The notes below the pieces were generated by a model that worked only from the letters and a program-made list of their open reading frames with translations, was not told the origin of the DNA and did not search any database. A DNA stretch of 64,000 nt from Lota lota (taxonomy: Eukaryota > Chordata > Actinopteri > Gadiformes > Lotidae): positions 3,862,001 to 3,926,000 of the forward strand of contig JACYXH010000175.1 of NCBI GenBank assembly GCA_026745465.1. The letters run 5' to 3'. Below are positions 25,508-39,669 of the stretch, one piece after another. Position numbers and translations under genes: made by a program. The first letter of the stretch is position 1. Every line of letters begins with the position of its first letter.

Positions 25508-25590
25508 CACACACAATTACTCTTTCACAGACACACATACACACACACACACTTACTGTCTCACAGACATATACACACACACACACATCC
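25424..25590. repeat. (CA)n microsatellite and decayed flank
   Basis: Pure CA for about 80 bp to 25504, then CA units broken by TTACTCTTTCACAG-like segments that are themselves repeated (25510-25580). Confidence 0.95.
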
Positions 25591-25604
25591 ATCTACCAAT
25601 GTAA

Positions 25605-27657
25605 TGCACACAACCGTTGTCAGCGTTTAATGCACTGTTCCCTCCCACGGCGCTATCAGCTGTCAGCGATAAGGTCTGTGATGTTTCCATACCTTTCCCT
25701 GTCCCTTGCATTCACCCCCCCCAGCAGAGACACAATGGCTCAGGAGATGGACCGAGCGATATCGAGGCCCCTCTATTCAGCTTCTGTTGGCCGCTCAAAG
25801 ACTCTTTCATGTGAAACTCTACGCCCTGGTTTGAAACGCCTGGACCCTTTCACCACTTGTTTCCGTCAAATGTAGACGAGGAAGACGACGCAGCTTTTCA
25901 CCCGCAGGGCTCTATGCCAGCCCTCTTTTTTTCAGCTCACCCACCTCTCATGCTAAGTGGCTCAGTGAGATAGGGTAATTGATCTGTCAAAAGCCACATG
26001 CCAGAAGGGGAGGTGTTTTGGGAAATCAGGCTGTCCGTCTGAGTTTGCGCTGGGGAAAGAACAGCCCCTTAGTTTCAGCTGGAATTCGAACATTATGATA
26101 TTAAAAGAAAATGCGTTTTGGGCTGAGAGTTCTAGGAGGTAGTGAGGAGTTGTTATCCCCATGGCTACGACCCACAGCAACTTTGTGATTCAATTTTTTT
26201 AACTAGTACATGTCATTGAGTATGCCCATTATAACGAGTCACACCGTGACGTTATACTATCAGTGTCCGGGAGGCTTAACCATCTCTCGGACGCTACCAT
26301 TTAACATTAGCTGCATACACCTCTTCTTTCTGAATTCCGCTATTATTTTAGATATAGTGACATAGATGACTATGTTGAAGATCATAGAAGACATACTAGG
26401 ATATTTAAAACAAAACATGTAACTACATTTTGGGTTTACTGGCACTTTTAAGAGAAATCAGGCCAGTATTATCTGAAACAGCAGGTAGGGCATTGATCCG
26501 GATGCCAGGCTCGATCAGTACTGACGTCCTTCTGGTCCATGATTCAAGAGCACATCTGCTTCAACCCTCAGTTCATAAATAAAATTAAAACCCATATGAA
26601 GCTATTTATAGGCAGCATTGTAAAAATAATAGCAATAATTATTCAAGTTTACCATTTCACATCATATGGCTTAATGTGGTAAACTATATTACTTTTCTAG
26701 CTGTTGTGGGGTGCATAAAGTCAATTATTGTGTCTGCCGAAAAGAATGATAAGCGCCTATTATTGCGATCTTTTAATTCCACAAATTATATTTTTGTCTT
26801 TTGCCAAATGGTTTTGCACCTTCTTATGAAATGCATCTAAAGAATCAAGATTACATTGTGTTTGATGGATTTCTAAGCAAAGTTAATAAGCAATCTTTAC
26901 AGGAGAATGGTGGTGCATATATTACTGACAGAGGGGGCGTGATAAGCGTTAGTGATTTGAATATAGATAAGGGTATACATGATTGATACACATTACACAA
27001 TAACCGGATGGAATAGGAGACACACCCTCATATCTGATGGTAGACTTGATTTATATTTAAAAAAAATAGCACAGAGAATATACCTTTTAATCTACCATAT
27101 TTATTTTAACCTCTTCTATTTCACTTGGGATTCTACAGGGTCGAATGGGTTTGGCATTTTGAAGAAGTGATGATAAATATGACGACTGAGCTACCTGTTT
27201 ATTCCCTTGTTTGTGCAATTTTTTCATTAAATTACTTGTTTACTTTGATCTATGGTCTCTCCCTCTCTGTCCCTCAGTCACTCCTTCACTCTATGACTTT
27301 CCCAGCCTGGTATTATTACCTCCAATACACATGTCATGCTAGCAAGGCCCTTATTTGCTTTAACCTATGTTCTACAAATTGACTTATATTTCCATTTGGA
27401 TAAAACAACCGAACAACCGGCCCAAAGTGATTTGGGCCGGAACTCCATCCATCCACACTCGTGGCGTGCCACAGCTCTAGGTCGCCATAGATCAACTGAT
27501 GGTCGCGATAGAACAACAAAGCAGCCGCATGCTGTCGTTAATTGATTCCCTTATCTGTATATTATCTGATTCCAGCCGTACTCCTCATCCTTATGTCTTC
27601 CTCCTCTCCCAGCTCCTTGGGTTAACTTATCTCTCTCCTCAGGCACCGGGGCGGGCT
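25605..27657. other. Intergenic, no gene seen
   Basis: Several short open frames, none recognisable. Confidence 0.5.
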
Positions 27658-27689
27658 GGGGGGGGGGGGGGGGCGGGGGGGGGGGGGGG
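27658..27689. repeat. Poly(G) run, G16-C-G15
   Basis: 32 bases with a single C interruption. It can form a quadruplex on the plus strand. Confidence 0.95.
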
Positions 27690-28073
27690 TAATGTGTCAT
27701 GGGTAATGTTAAAAAACATCGCATTTGCATAGTAGGGGGTAGGGGGAGGGGATGAGGCCTCAAATGGTCCATTCAGCCTGCCCTTTCCCCCGTTTATTCT
27801 GCTGCATTTCAGAACAAGTTGAACCAATCTAGGTGCAAGGACGGTTCCCTCCAAAGCCGGAGCGATGGCGAGTCATGGTCCAGGCAGGGAAGGTAATTAT
27901 TTGGTCCAGGTTACAGCAGCCAGTTGGCAGCAGGTGGGTCTCTTGGAACACCTGAGCCCTTTCATGTAATTAGCTCCACATTGAGCAAGGTTAAAGGAAG
28001 AGAGGACTCGACTCTGTTGGCATGAAGGACTCTTGGTAGGACATAATGTTCGTTCTAATGCAGTTTTCTAAGA

Positions 28074-28075
<2 letters not shown>

Positions 28076-28156
<81 letters not shown>

Positions 28157-28160
28157 GGGG
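28076..28160. repeat. (GT)n microsatellite ending in G7
   Basis: Uninterrupted GT run of about 78 bp followed by seven G. Confidence 0.96.
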
Positions 28161-28930
28161 GTTAAATGAGTTGGAGTGACCTTGAATCCTGGTCGGACCC
28201 ATAACATTTTTATCAAAGACTGTTGTGCTTCATTTGTATCCTCTTCTGTATCATCTAAGCATAAAAGCCTTTAAAAACATGGATAGGAAAACAAAACAGA
28301 ACTCGCTCTGCCGATCTGTATAATCTGAAAAATTGTATTGTAAAATATTTGTACGGCTATTCTCTATCAGGCAATTAGTTTCAATATATTCAGGATGAAA
28401 TATAATTCTCTCTGTTTTTTGCAACTGTAGAGTTGCACCCTAAAGACTGTTCTGGAAATGTCTCAAGCTAAATCATTTCTTGTCTATTTAGTTTTCCCTT
28501 TTATGCAGCTGTGGGGGCTGAGCAGGTGCAGGATAAAGTGAGAGGGAAACATAGGATGATAGAGAGGGAGACAGAGAGAGATAGAGAGAGAGAGAGAGAA
28601 TGAGGCCAGTCAACTTAAAATATATCTAAGTACCCTCTCTCAATTTAGAATATTTAATCATCCAGGAATTTTTAAGAACCAAAATTGTATTAAGAAATAA
28701 ACAAATGATGCAAGATGAATTTTAATATCCAGTGCTGTCCCTGGGTTTTAGAAGATTAATAAGGATTTTCCACTGACGGATATTTCTACTAGATTAACGT
28801 CCTAGCGAAAGTGGAACCTTATTTTTGAAGTGCTTTATACAATATTATGCGTTTGCTGCCCAGCAAATCAGCTTCATTCTAAAATGGACCACATTGGGGG
28901 TAGACAACGGATGTTAAAATGTCACGGTAA
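28161..28930. other. Intergenic, short GA patch, no gene
   Basis: GA-rich patch at 28560-28600; otherwise AT-rich and featureless. Confidence 0.5.
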
Positions 28931-28935
28931 CAGGA

Positions 28936-29189
<254 letters not shown>

Positions 29190-29324
29190 AACTGCAGTTC
29201 CAGTCAGAACAGCCAAACTCCTGTCCGAAAAACATTTCTTTCGGACGTGTGCATCCGAACAGAGATATTATTTTAAATGACAATCAAAAATATCAGAGGG
29301 CTGAGGCGTATGTCCGTATATGTG

Positions 29325-31555
<2,231 letters not shown>

Positions 31556-31574
31556 GATTACATGTGCAGCTATG

Positions 31575-31742
31575 CGGGCAAGCACACATGGGCACACACA
31601 CACACACATGAGTGCGTGTGCGTGCACAAACATGAATTCACACATGCAAGAACACACAGACTTTGTGCGCACACATCACACACACACACATACACCTACA
31701 CACACAAACACACAATCATCAACACACATACAATACACAATC
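31575..31742. repeat. CA-rich repeat, target of BEL insertion
   Basis: Interrupted CA units. The same low-complexity sequence resumes at 35080-35155 on the far side of the BEL element, showing that the element landed inside it. Confidence 0.85.
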
Positions 31743-32175
31743 TGTAGCTCCTCCGGTGACACGCATGAGGCATGAGATCTTGATTTATATACAGGGTTTT
31801 ATTGCTGTTCAACCCGTGAGAACTGGGTTAAAGAAAAAGAAAAAATACATTAACAAAAACAACGCATGTAAACACAAACACTCTCGGCAAAGTAACTCGT
31901 TAACGAACCTCATTGCGGCTTGTCCCAGAGGTGCTAAACATCCTTTTAATGTCCTTTAACTTCTTCGGTAAGTATGCACTTGAACACGCTAACAGTGGAA
32001 AATAATTCGCCCATGCGGTCAAGTTTCCCTTAGGGTCGCTAAAAGGGGCCCGGGTGACAACACTCGGGCGGAACCAAGAATTAGTTCCGTCTTGTTGCAA
32101 CGTACAACTCAAAATAAACTAAACAATAAAAAAGTGCAAATACCTAAACAAACCAACGCGACAGAGGCAGTTACA
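31743..32175 (-). repeat. 3' LTR of the BEL/Pao element
   Basis: 433 bp, TGTAGC...TTACA on the plus strand, about 86 bp longer than its partner. On the minus strand a polyadenylation signal (CAATAAAACC) lies near its outer end. Confidence 0.92.
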
Positions 32176-32600
32176 CTCCCACCAAATCACGAGTGATTTC
32201 TTAAACTCGGAAGCAACCCTTCTGCATGAATTAAATGAAACTCTGTCCTAATAAACAACTAATAAACTTTGTGTGAGTGTATGATAGAACCATCAGTCTG
32301 CTTCTAGCAATGTAACTGTTTTCTGAATGGGTCTCTCCAGGTAAACAGGTTTGGCTGTACGCTTTCCTCTTCCATCCAGGGAGGAGTCACTGATGAGTAA
32401 CTTGAGTCTCCTCACTCTTTCATCACTTCCAGGATACACCTCGATGACTCTTGCTAGCTTCCATTGGTTTCGTGGTGCGTCAGCATCTTGTAACAGAACA
32501 ATGTCACCGACCTTAGCATTTCTGCGATCTTTGGTCCACTTCTGTCTGTGTTGGAGATTCAGGAGATACTCCTTTTTCCATCGTACCCAAAAGTCGTTGG

Positions 32601-34298
32601 TTAAGAGTTGAACTCTGCGCCTGGCTTGTCTTTGACCTTTTTCTCCTTGTAATGTCTAAGGCGTTGAATTTCTTGAGAGAAGGTTGCTTCCTGGACCATC
32701 TTGATTATGATCAGCTCCGCCTCTTTCCTTTCCTCCAAGTTCGAGGCCTCACAGGACTTTGGCTTGAGACCTTTGAGTTCCTTAGCACGGCGCTTGAGTC
32801 TGGCAACAGCCTTCACCATTCTTGCCCAGTCTGAGAACTTGTGTAGACGATCTAAAATTGTTTTTGCTTCTTCTGCCTGAGTGTCATGAACCTGAGCTTT
32901 CTTGACCTCTGGGTCACTGCTCTCGATCTCTCCCACCATGACAACTCCAGTTGGTAGCTCTTTTTGCCAAAGAAGGTCTGGACCTGTGAACCAGTTAGAG
33001 GCTGTGAGTTGTTCTGCTGTGACACCCCTTGAGGTGTGGTCAGCTGAGTTGTCTTCTGAAGCCTTTTCTACAAAGTCAGATACCAACACCTTGATGACAT
33101 CTGTTGGAAGGACTGCTTCTTTGATCTGTGTTCTACAGACATAGTGTACTTCGTTTGGGAGATTTGGAAGAACTGATGTCACTTGCTTCACAATGACTTG
33201 ATGGCTTATTCCAAAGGCATCTCCAAACTCAAGACATGGGTTGCCATTGAATATTGTTGGTTCAGGTATAGGAAGACGACTTGCACTGATGGACTCTGCA
33301 AGTGCTCTAACAAGAGCTGCTGTGCTGTCATCCTGCTTTGAATGTGCCCAGTCTTGTGGTGAAGAATGGTGCTGCAACAGATTATTTTCATGTTTAACTT
33401 CTTCCTTTTCCTTCATACAGACACTTTGATGGAGTAGACTGCTTATTTCTTTATCTGAGCACTCACTCTGATCGTACACTCGCAGACGTGCCTTAGCAGC
33501 CTTTAACTTTTTAACTGTCTCTAGTCGCTCCAGTTGTCTCCGCTTTGCATCTAGCACCTTTTGTCTCTCTGCAGCTTCAGCTTCAAGCCTTTCCAATTCC
33601 TCAATGCAACACTCTTGTTCTTGTAGTACTTCTAGAGTAGCTTCATTGGCAGCAACTTCAGCAGCGGCCTTTTGTCTGCTAACAGAAATCCGACTTGAAT
33701 GTCTGGAGCTGCTTTGAGCATGAGGGGACTTAGTGCATTGGGATTTGATACTTAACTTGTCTGAGGCTACAGACTTGAATATAGACGATGTCGCCCTGTT
33801 GCTTCGTTGTTCATCTCCTCCACCGTTATCTGCTGTCTCCAAACGATCTTTTGCAGTTTGGATGATCTTCCTGGTTACTGCATCACAGGTGTCAATTTTG
33901 CGACGTGTGTCATGGTCAAGGTTGTCTATGCGCTTTAACTCATCATAAGCAATGTTCAGATTCTCTGAGGCAGCACTTATTTTGCTTATGTGTTCATGTA
34001 GCAGGTTGTTTGAGCATTGTCCACTCAAAGCTTGCTTGGCGTCTTTAGCAATAGCCTTCCACTCCTCGTAACTCACAGTGAAACGATGAGCAAATCTTCT
34101 TATTTGCTCATTGTTCAGTTCTTGGCCTTTTTCCGTTAACTTTCGGTCTCTTTGGCTTCTTCGTGGTTCTTGTGAGGAAGTGTGGCCATTAGCTCTTGTG
34201 CCTTCAGTAGCCTGTGGTTGCATGTCTATGCACTGCTGCTCTATACTTTCACCTACATTAACCTGCTTTCTCTCAGAGGTAAGACTAGAATCTGACAT
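32601..34298 (-). pseudogene. Gag-like/pol-tail reading frame of the BEL element (fossil)
   Basis: A 565-codon open frame starting MSDSSLTSERK. The first part is polar and charged. Roughly residues 205-280 are a strong coiled-coil candidate (ECCIEELERLEAEAAERQKV). Around residue 340 the segment LPIPEPTIFNGNPCLEFGD matches the LP.P..PTFNGDP motif of BEL/Pao Gag regions. The last third matches the pol segment between RNase H and integrase of fish BEL elements (NWFTGPDLLWQKELPTG; LDRLHKFSDWARMVKAVARL). Towards the 3' LTR an integrase-tail-like stretch is also visible (WVRWKKEYLLNLQHRQKW). Retained as a remnant of an incomplete element; no host role is claimed. Confidence 0.85.
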
Positions 34299-34723
34299 TG
34301 TTACTTGGTGTACTTAAATTTGGGTTAAATCTAATTTGGCCTGTAGCTAAGTGATTCAGCTCCCATTAGCTATTCACATTTATACAATTTTTACCACTAA
34401 TATTTTTTAGAACATATTCACTTCTCCTTCACACAAATCAATATCACGTTGTTCTATGAAATGCAAATTCAGTCTCTTGGTTGTAGCTTAGTTAACACTT
34501 AAACATACACACAACTATACCGTATGAATATGAAGGCAAAAATGTGTCAGTCTCTTGTGGGAAATAGTTTAAGCTTCTTTGCATCAGCTGGATTCATGGT
34601 AAGGGGCCTGGATTCTTCTGTAGATGCCACTCTTGGATGTAGAGATGTCCCTTCTTGTCCATGGATCACGGCTCTTTGGTACTGTCTTCCTCGTCTACTC
34701 ATGCAGAGCAGCTGAGTTCTCAC

Positions 34724-35070
34724 TGTAGCTCCTCCGGTGACACGCATGAGGCATGAGATCTTGGTTTATATACAGGGTTTTATTGCTGTTCAACCCGTGA
34801 GAACTCATTGCGGCTTGTCCCAAAGGTGCTAAACATCCTTTTAATGTCCTTTAACTTCTTCGGTAAGTATGCACTTGAACACGCTAACAGTGGAAAATAA
34901 TTCGCCCATGCGGTCAAGTTTCCCTTAGGGTCGCTAAAAGGGGCCCGGGTGACAACACTCGGGCGGAACCAAGAATTAGTTCCGTCTTGTTGCAACGTAC
35001 AACTCAAAATAAACTAAACAATAAAAAAGTGCAAATACCTAAACAAACCAACGCGACAGAGGCAGTTACA
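34724..35070 (-). repeat. 5' LTR of the BEL/Pao element
   Basis: 347 bp, TGTAGC...TTACA on the plus strand. Almost identical to the copy at 31743-32175 apart from about two substitutions and a length difference. Confidence 0.92.
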
Positions 35071-35084
35071 CAATCACTCAGACA

Positions 35085-35160
35085 TAATCACACACACATA
35101 CACATGCACACATACACGCACAGGCACACCACAAGCACACACACACACACCCTGACTGCA
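35085..35160. repeat. CA-rich repeat, right half
   Basis: Continuation of the CA-rich target beyond the BEL insertion. Confidence 0.8.
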
Positions 35161-38100
35161 CTCTATGGAATACATTACCCAAAATTACTTGATGTTTTGT
35201 CCCCACTGTGATTATTTTTCTTTTGCCGCCATTTTCACAAGACAAAATGTGGCTTTTAAATAAATGCATTTCAATGTTTTATCAGCTTGGACTACTTTTC
35301 TGAACTATTCAAGCTTTGGTTGAGTAGCTTTGGGAAACTTGTTTGATGGAACATAGTAAACGTTGCTGCATCACTGTTAAAAGTCTGAAAGTACTGCCAT
35401 TCGCCTTTATGGACCATGTCCATTTTCCGTCTGTTCCATCAATTTATAAATGAGGTCTTATTCCTAACAAGGCCTAGTTTAGTAATCACCTTTTATGTCA
35501 GCTTCTAACATTTTCCCGTTCAAACATATTCTTTACACTTGTTTCTCATTTTAATTGGCCACCAGTGAGACATATTTTGAAAAGTACTTTTCCGAACTAG
35601 CTTTAAACCAGCTCCAACTAGCTTGTTACGGATGTTTGATGGCTGTTTTATATCCATATCCTTCCCTCCGGTCTGATGATTGATATGGGGCCCCCCATCA
35701 TGATGGTGATTGTACATGGCCCCTTGTCTGCTGAAGTCAGAGGTGCTGCCCTGCTCCTGTTATTTAACCCTAGTTAGCTGCCCACATCTCTACTGAATGT
35801 GTCCCAGGCCGCACATACTATTACTTTATAGCAAGAACATCACTTTTATTGTCGTCTGGTTTAATATAGCTTTGGGCAACAGCGTTAGCCGTGTTCAGTT
35901 CAGTTCTCCGCAAACCACAAACTGGCCACAAACAGGCAGAATTGACTGCAGATCATTCTGGTTGGGACGTTGATTAGTGTGAGCATTGTGGATGCAGTGG
36001 ACACATTGTGAAGTAACAACGTTGTAAAGTCACTGAAAGTAATTCTTATTTCACTTTTGAGACATTTGCATAACGCTCATTATTCTACTGAACTCAAACT
36101 TTGTACAACTAAGTGAAGTGGGGTCTCAGACCCCCTTTGGTCAGGAGAAAGTTTGATCGAAGCAGAAGAAAGATGTATCCTGTGGAGACATCTTTAAACC
36201 AAAAAAAGCTTTCTTGACATGGTAATAAATCCCCCTATTGTTTGTATTCTGCTAGGTAAATTATAAAATACAACCTTGTTAGTCTAGGGAGATAATATAA
36301 GCTTTGTTCTCCGGATGTTATAGTGATCCTCCGCATCATATGCACCTGCTCCCTCGTGATTCGCTTTGGATGTTTCTTTCATGCTGTCATTCTACAGTCA
36401 AACCGCATCGACTGTCGTTTTCTCTCAGTGCACATAGAACCCGTAGGGAGTCTGTGCCATTTTTCATCGATGGGAAAACTCATCCAACATGAATGAGGGA
36501 ACTGCATTGACATTCTTTCAACACGTTCTCTATTAACAAGGCAGCAGTAGTCAGCAATAGTTCAATACAACTGCTACCCACCCACCCCACACACACACAA
36601 ACACACACACAAATATACACACACATGCACACATACACACACAAACACATGCACACACATAGCTGTGTGACACACACTTCTTCAGTTCTTCTGTTGTTAA
36701 TTTTCTCATTCTCTTTATCTTCTCTCCTTTAGTCTGCTACTTTTAGTAGCTGTGTATGTAGTTATCTAGTTTTTGTCACTGTGTATGTGTGAGCATCACG
36801 CCGGTGTATGCACAGACTGTTCTAGCCAACTCTCTTATTATTCAAGGACATATAGTTGAGTGACAGAGGGTCTCCTTGGTGATATCAGTCTGTGACTGCA
36901 TCACTCACCGATGATTAGTCCATCAAACCAACACTTCACCAAAGTTCACGATTCATGTTTCATACAAATTCCATTTTCATTTCCCTGTGGCATACAGTCA
37001 GCCCTCCCTGGGGACCTCTGATGGAAAAACAACAACACTGTGCTGTGTTTGTGCTTCAGTAAAATAGATTTACATAGCTGACTTTATATGGCTGTGTATA
37101 TAAACTGACGCCTGTCCCCTTTGTGGAGAGCGGCATACAGATTGATATCAGCCACAATGCACAACACTCTGTTGTTGCTCTGAATGCAGGGATGGGTTCC
37201 AGTGCCGGCAATGAATATTCACCAGCATGCTGTGGTCCAGGAAGCTGGCTTCCTCTTTTCAGCCCAGTGGTTCGTTATTTGGCAATGGGTGATTTTTTGG
37301 CAACCGTCTACTCCCTGCGGTTCTTCTTGTTTTGAGAAAATAATGGCAGGCAAAAAAAAAGAAAAAAAACAGTCAAATAAAAAATAATGCATGTTATGAA
37401 TGGCAGAAGGAATGATTGTATTTTGCAACGTATGACAGAGTGAGAGTGGTGTGACACAACAATGTTCATTATTTTGTAACCCTCGGGTTATTGTTAATTA
37501 CACATCTGCTGATTGTCTGCAAATGGATCTTTAGTGTAGGATTAGGCAGAAGTACCTAATCCTGTTGTGGGCTATTGGCACACAGGAGAATCTACAAACC
37601 AAACTCCATCGAGTTACAGTTTGCAACACATACTATACAACTCGGCCAGCCACGTTGTGTTTTTCCATTCGACCGAGTTTGAAAAACGCTACATGCATTT
37701 AATTTATTTGCCCATTCAACGTGGATGTTTCCCCGCACTCCTTGACCTAACACATTATACAAGTGAGGGAAAGTTGTGGGAGACGGATTCAATTTCACCT
37801 CTACTATGGTGAAACACTTACTGTGAAATGAGAACACACATAACAAAAGGCTTTCCGATAAAGAAGTCACCCAGTTTTATTAGATTCCAGTTAGTGGCTG
37901 CGTAAGCATTTTTTGGTGCTGCTCCATGTGTGGCAGTGTGCACATACTGTACATACAAACATGCACAGATATATGCAGGGGACTCACTTGCCGTAAGCCC
38001 TAATGTTTGACTGCTTAACTGAAGCCGTAATTGGGCCAGGATGGAAGAGTGTGAATGCATGTGTAACATCAAAATATTGATTTGTTCTCGACTTTATGAA

Positions 38101-38340
38101 AGTGCCTCTTATGAATAACCCATGATACTGGAACAGGGTACTTCCAAATTCACTAGTGTAAGAAGTAGCCTATGTGTCACAAACGATCAAATTGCATCAA
38201 AATACAAATCAAAATGTGAGGCTAGTTTGAAGGAGTCCTATGTGGCTAAACTTAATTATTCAGCTCTCTCCACTACCCCCAATCAAACAGAGACCATTAA
38301 TTGACTCTGACACGTCTCATTCTGTGATAGCACCCAATCA
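35161..38340. other. Intergenic, no gene seen
   Basis: Only a short CA cluster at 36575-36665. Open frames reach about 92 codons and show no similarity that I recognise. Confidence 0.5.
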
Positions 38341-38365
38341 GAATTAATTAGAACAAAAAAAAAAG

Positions 38366-38456
38366 ACTATAAAAGGTTGAAGTGCCCTGGTCTAGTGTTA
38401 CTGTGATTGGAAATCTCATTTCAAGGTTAGCATTTAAGACACAGTTACCAGGGCAC
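38366..38456 (+). other. TATA-like motif with adjacent hairpin
   Basis: ACTATAAAAGG (38366-38376) precedes GTGCCCTGGT (38382-38391), which pairs perfectly with ACCAGGGCAC (38447-38456). A second pairing ACTGTG/CACAGT lies inside the arms. The 75-nt fold has an uneven internal loop of about 8 bases, so a microRNA is possible but not convincing. Confidence 0.3.
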
Positions 38457-39171
38457 ACACATGCTGTATATAATTGTCAATTTTGTAGTTCCAACTTAGT
38501 GAAACCTAATGGAAGTGGAATCAGACTGAGGGAATAGAATGAAGTTGAGCCTCCCTAGATTTCATGTTTGGATAAGAATCAGTTAGCCTAAATTTTTCGC
38601 AGGCAATACATATGGCTATTGATTAATTCAATTGGGTAGGACAGCCACTCAGGGACAACGTGGAACAAAAATAAATTGTACACAAACTGAAGTATAATGT
38701 AGGAGGATTTAGAAAGTATTTATTTGCTTGCTGCCACAGACATCACTTGCGCGTTATCAGATTGACGGATTATAATTACTTTTGTTTGAACACTCTCTTG
38801 TAGCACTCCAAGGAATACTCTCACCTTATCAACAAGGACACATGTGGCTCCAACCCATTCTGTAATCCAGCCTTCTATTACAAACAAATACAAACCAAAA
38901 ACGTGCAATTTCATGAATTATTTTGTTATCTATCCATTTACAATTGAGTGTTTATTTTGTGTCGGTTTGACAGGAAACAGGGTGTAAAGTACAGGAAACA
39001 TGATGCAAATGACAGGAACCAGTCTCACAGGAAGAAAGAAATCAATAAATGCTTGGCTCTCCTTCCTGGCTGTAAAAGATGGTGCAAATGATTGGTGTTT
39101 ATCTTCTTGAATTAGTTCGTTAGGCCTCAAAAAACAATGACTAAGTTTGCTTTGTATCACTTATTTTATTG

Positions 39172-39212
39172 TTGTCTATTGATTGTTGTTGTTTATACCA
39201 ATCAATAGACAA
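39172..39212. repeat. Perfect 14-bp inverted repeat
   Basis: TTGTCTATTGATTG (39172-39185) and CAATCAATAGACAA (39199-39212) with a 13-base loop, about 110 bp left of the first solo LTR-like element. Confidence 0.85.
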
Positions 39213-39324
39213 AATATAGATAAATATGTCCAAGTTTGTATTAGGTTGTTGATTTGCTTTGCATAATGTGGATTTAATATATCTTCATTTAGTTGTACAA
39301 TTAAGTAGTATGCCTGAGTATTGT

Positions 39325-39660
39325 TGTAGCATAGTCCCATACTACACGTCACCTAGGTGGCTTTTCCCACTCCACCTAGGTGACTTTCCTCAGGCTCCTC
39401 CAGACCAATGGACACAGGGTGGTGATGTTAAACCGGTTTATTGTAAAGGTTGCGTAGAATGAGGCATGCAGACGGTGCTCCATGCTGCCATGCAGGAGAG
39501 CTCTCCTTGAGTGTGTGCGGTGATGGCTGGTTTAACCTGTGCACATTGATTGCTCAATGTGCAACAGGTGTGCAGCCTCACCCAGCTCCAGACTCCAATC
39601 AGTCTGACTCGGGCCAGGTGAGGCTGCTTAAACCAGCCATCATCCACACACACTCCCACA
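39325..39660 (-). mobile_element. Solo LTR/TRIM-like element, copy 1
   Basis: 336 bp, starting TGTAGCATAGTCCCATACTA and ending CACTCCCACA on the plus strand, with flanking duplication ATTGT (39320-39324, 39661-39665). On the minus strand an AATAAA signal lies at 39442-39437, which suggests minus orientation and LTR nature. Two CACCTAGGTG-type palindromes open it. Stems: 39521-39535 with 39628-39642 (15 bp, perfect), TGCACATTGA/TCAATGTGCA at 39540-39563, and GCAGCCTCACC/GGTGAGGCTGC at 39572-39627. No coding part is attached. The parent family is not identified. Confidence 0.85.
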
Positions 39661-39669
39661 ATTGTGTTT

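Larger units (their letters stand above)
31743..35070 (-). mobile_element. BEL/Pao LTR retrotransposon, shortened copy (fossil)
   Basis: The element is 3.3 kb long, bounded on the plus strand by TGTAGC...TTACA and flanked on both sides by the 5-bp duplication CAATC (31738-31742 and 35071-35075). Coding parts read on the minus strand, so the 5' LTR is the right-hand one. Internal DNA is only about 2.5 kb against roughly 5-7 kb for complete family members, so the copy is not whole and lacks most of pol. Recognisable parts in order are a Gag-like region, a pol tail and an integrase-tail-like segment. The LTRs differ by about two substitutions over the shared length, so the insertion is young. 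Confidence 0.92.

Noticed and set aside
26478-26560. SINE-like words GGTAGGGCATTGATCC and GGCTCGATCAG
   Set aside because: Spacing and conserved tail are missing; similarity is too weak.
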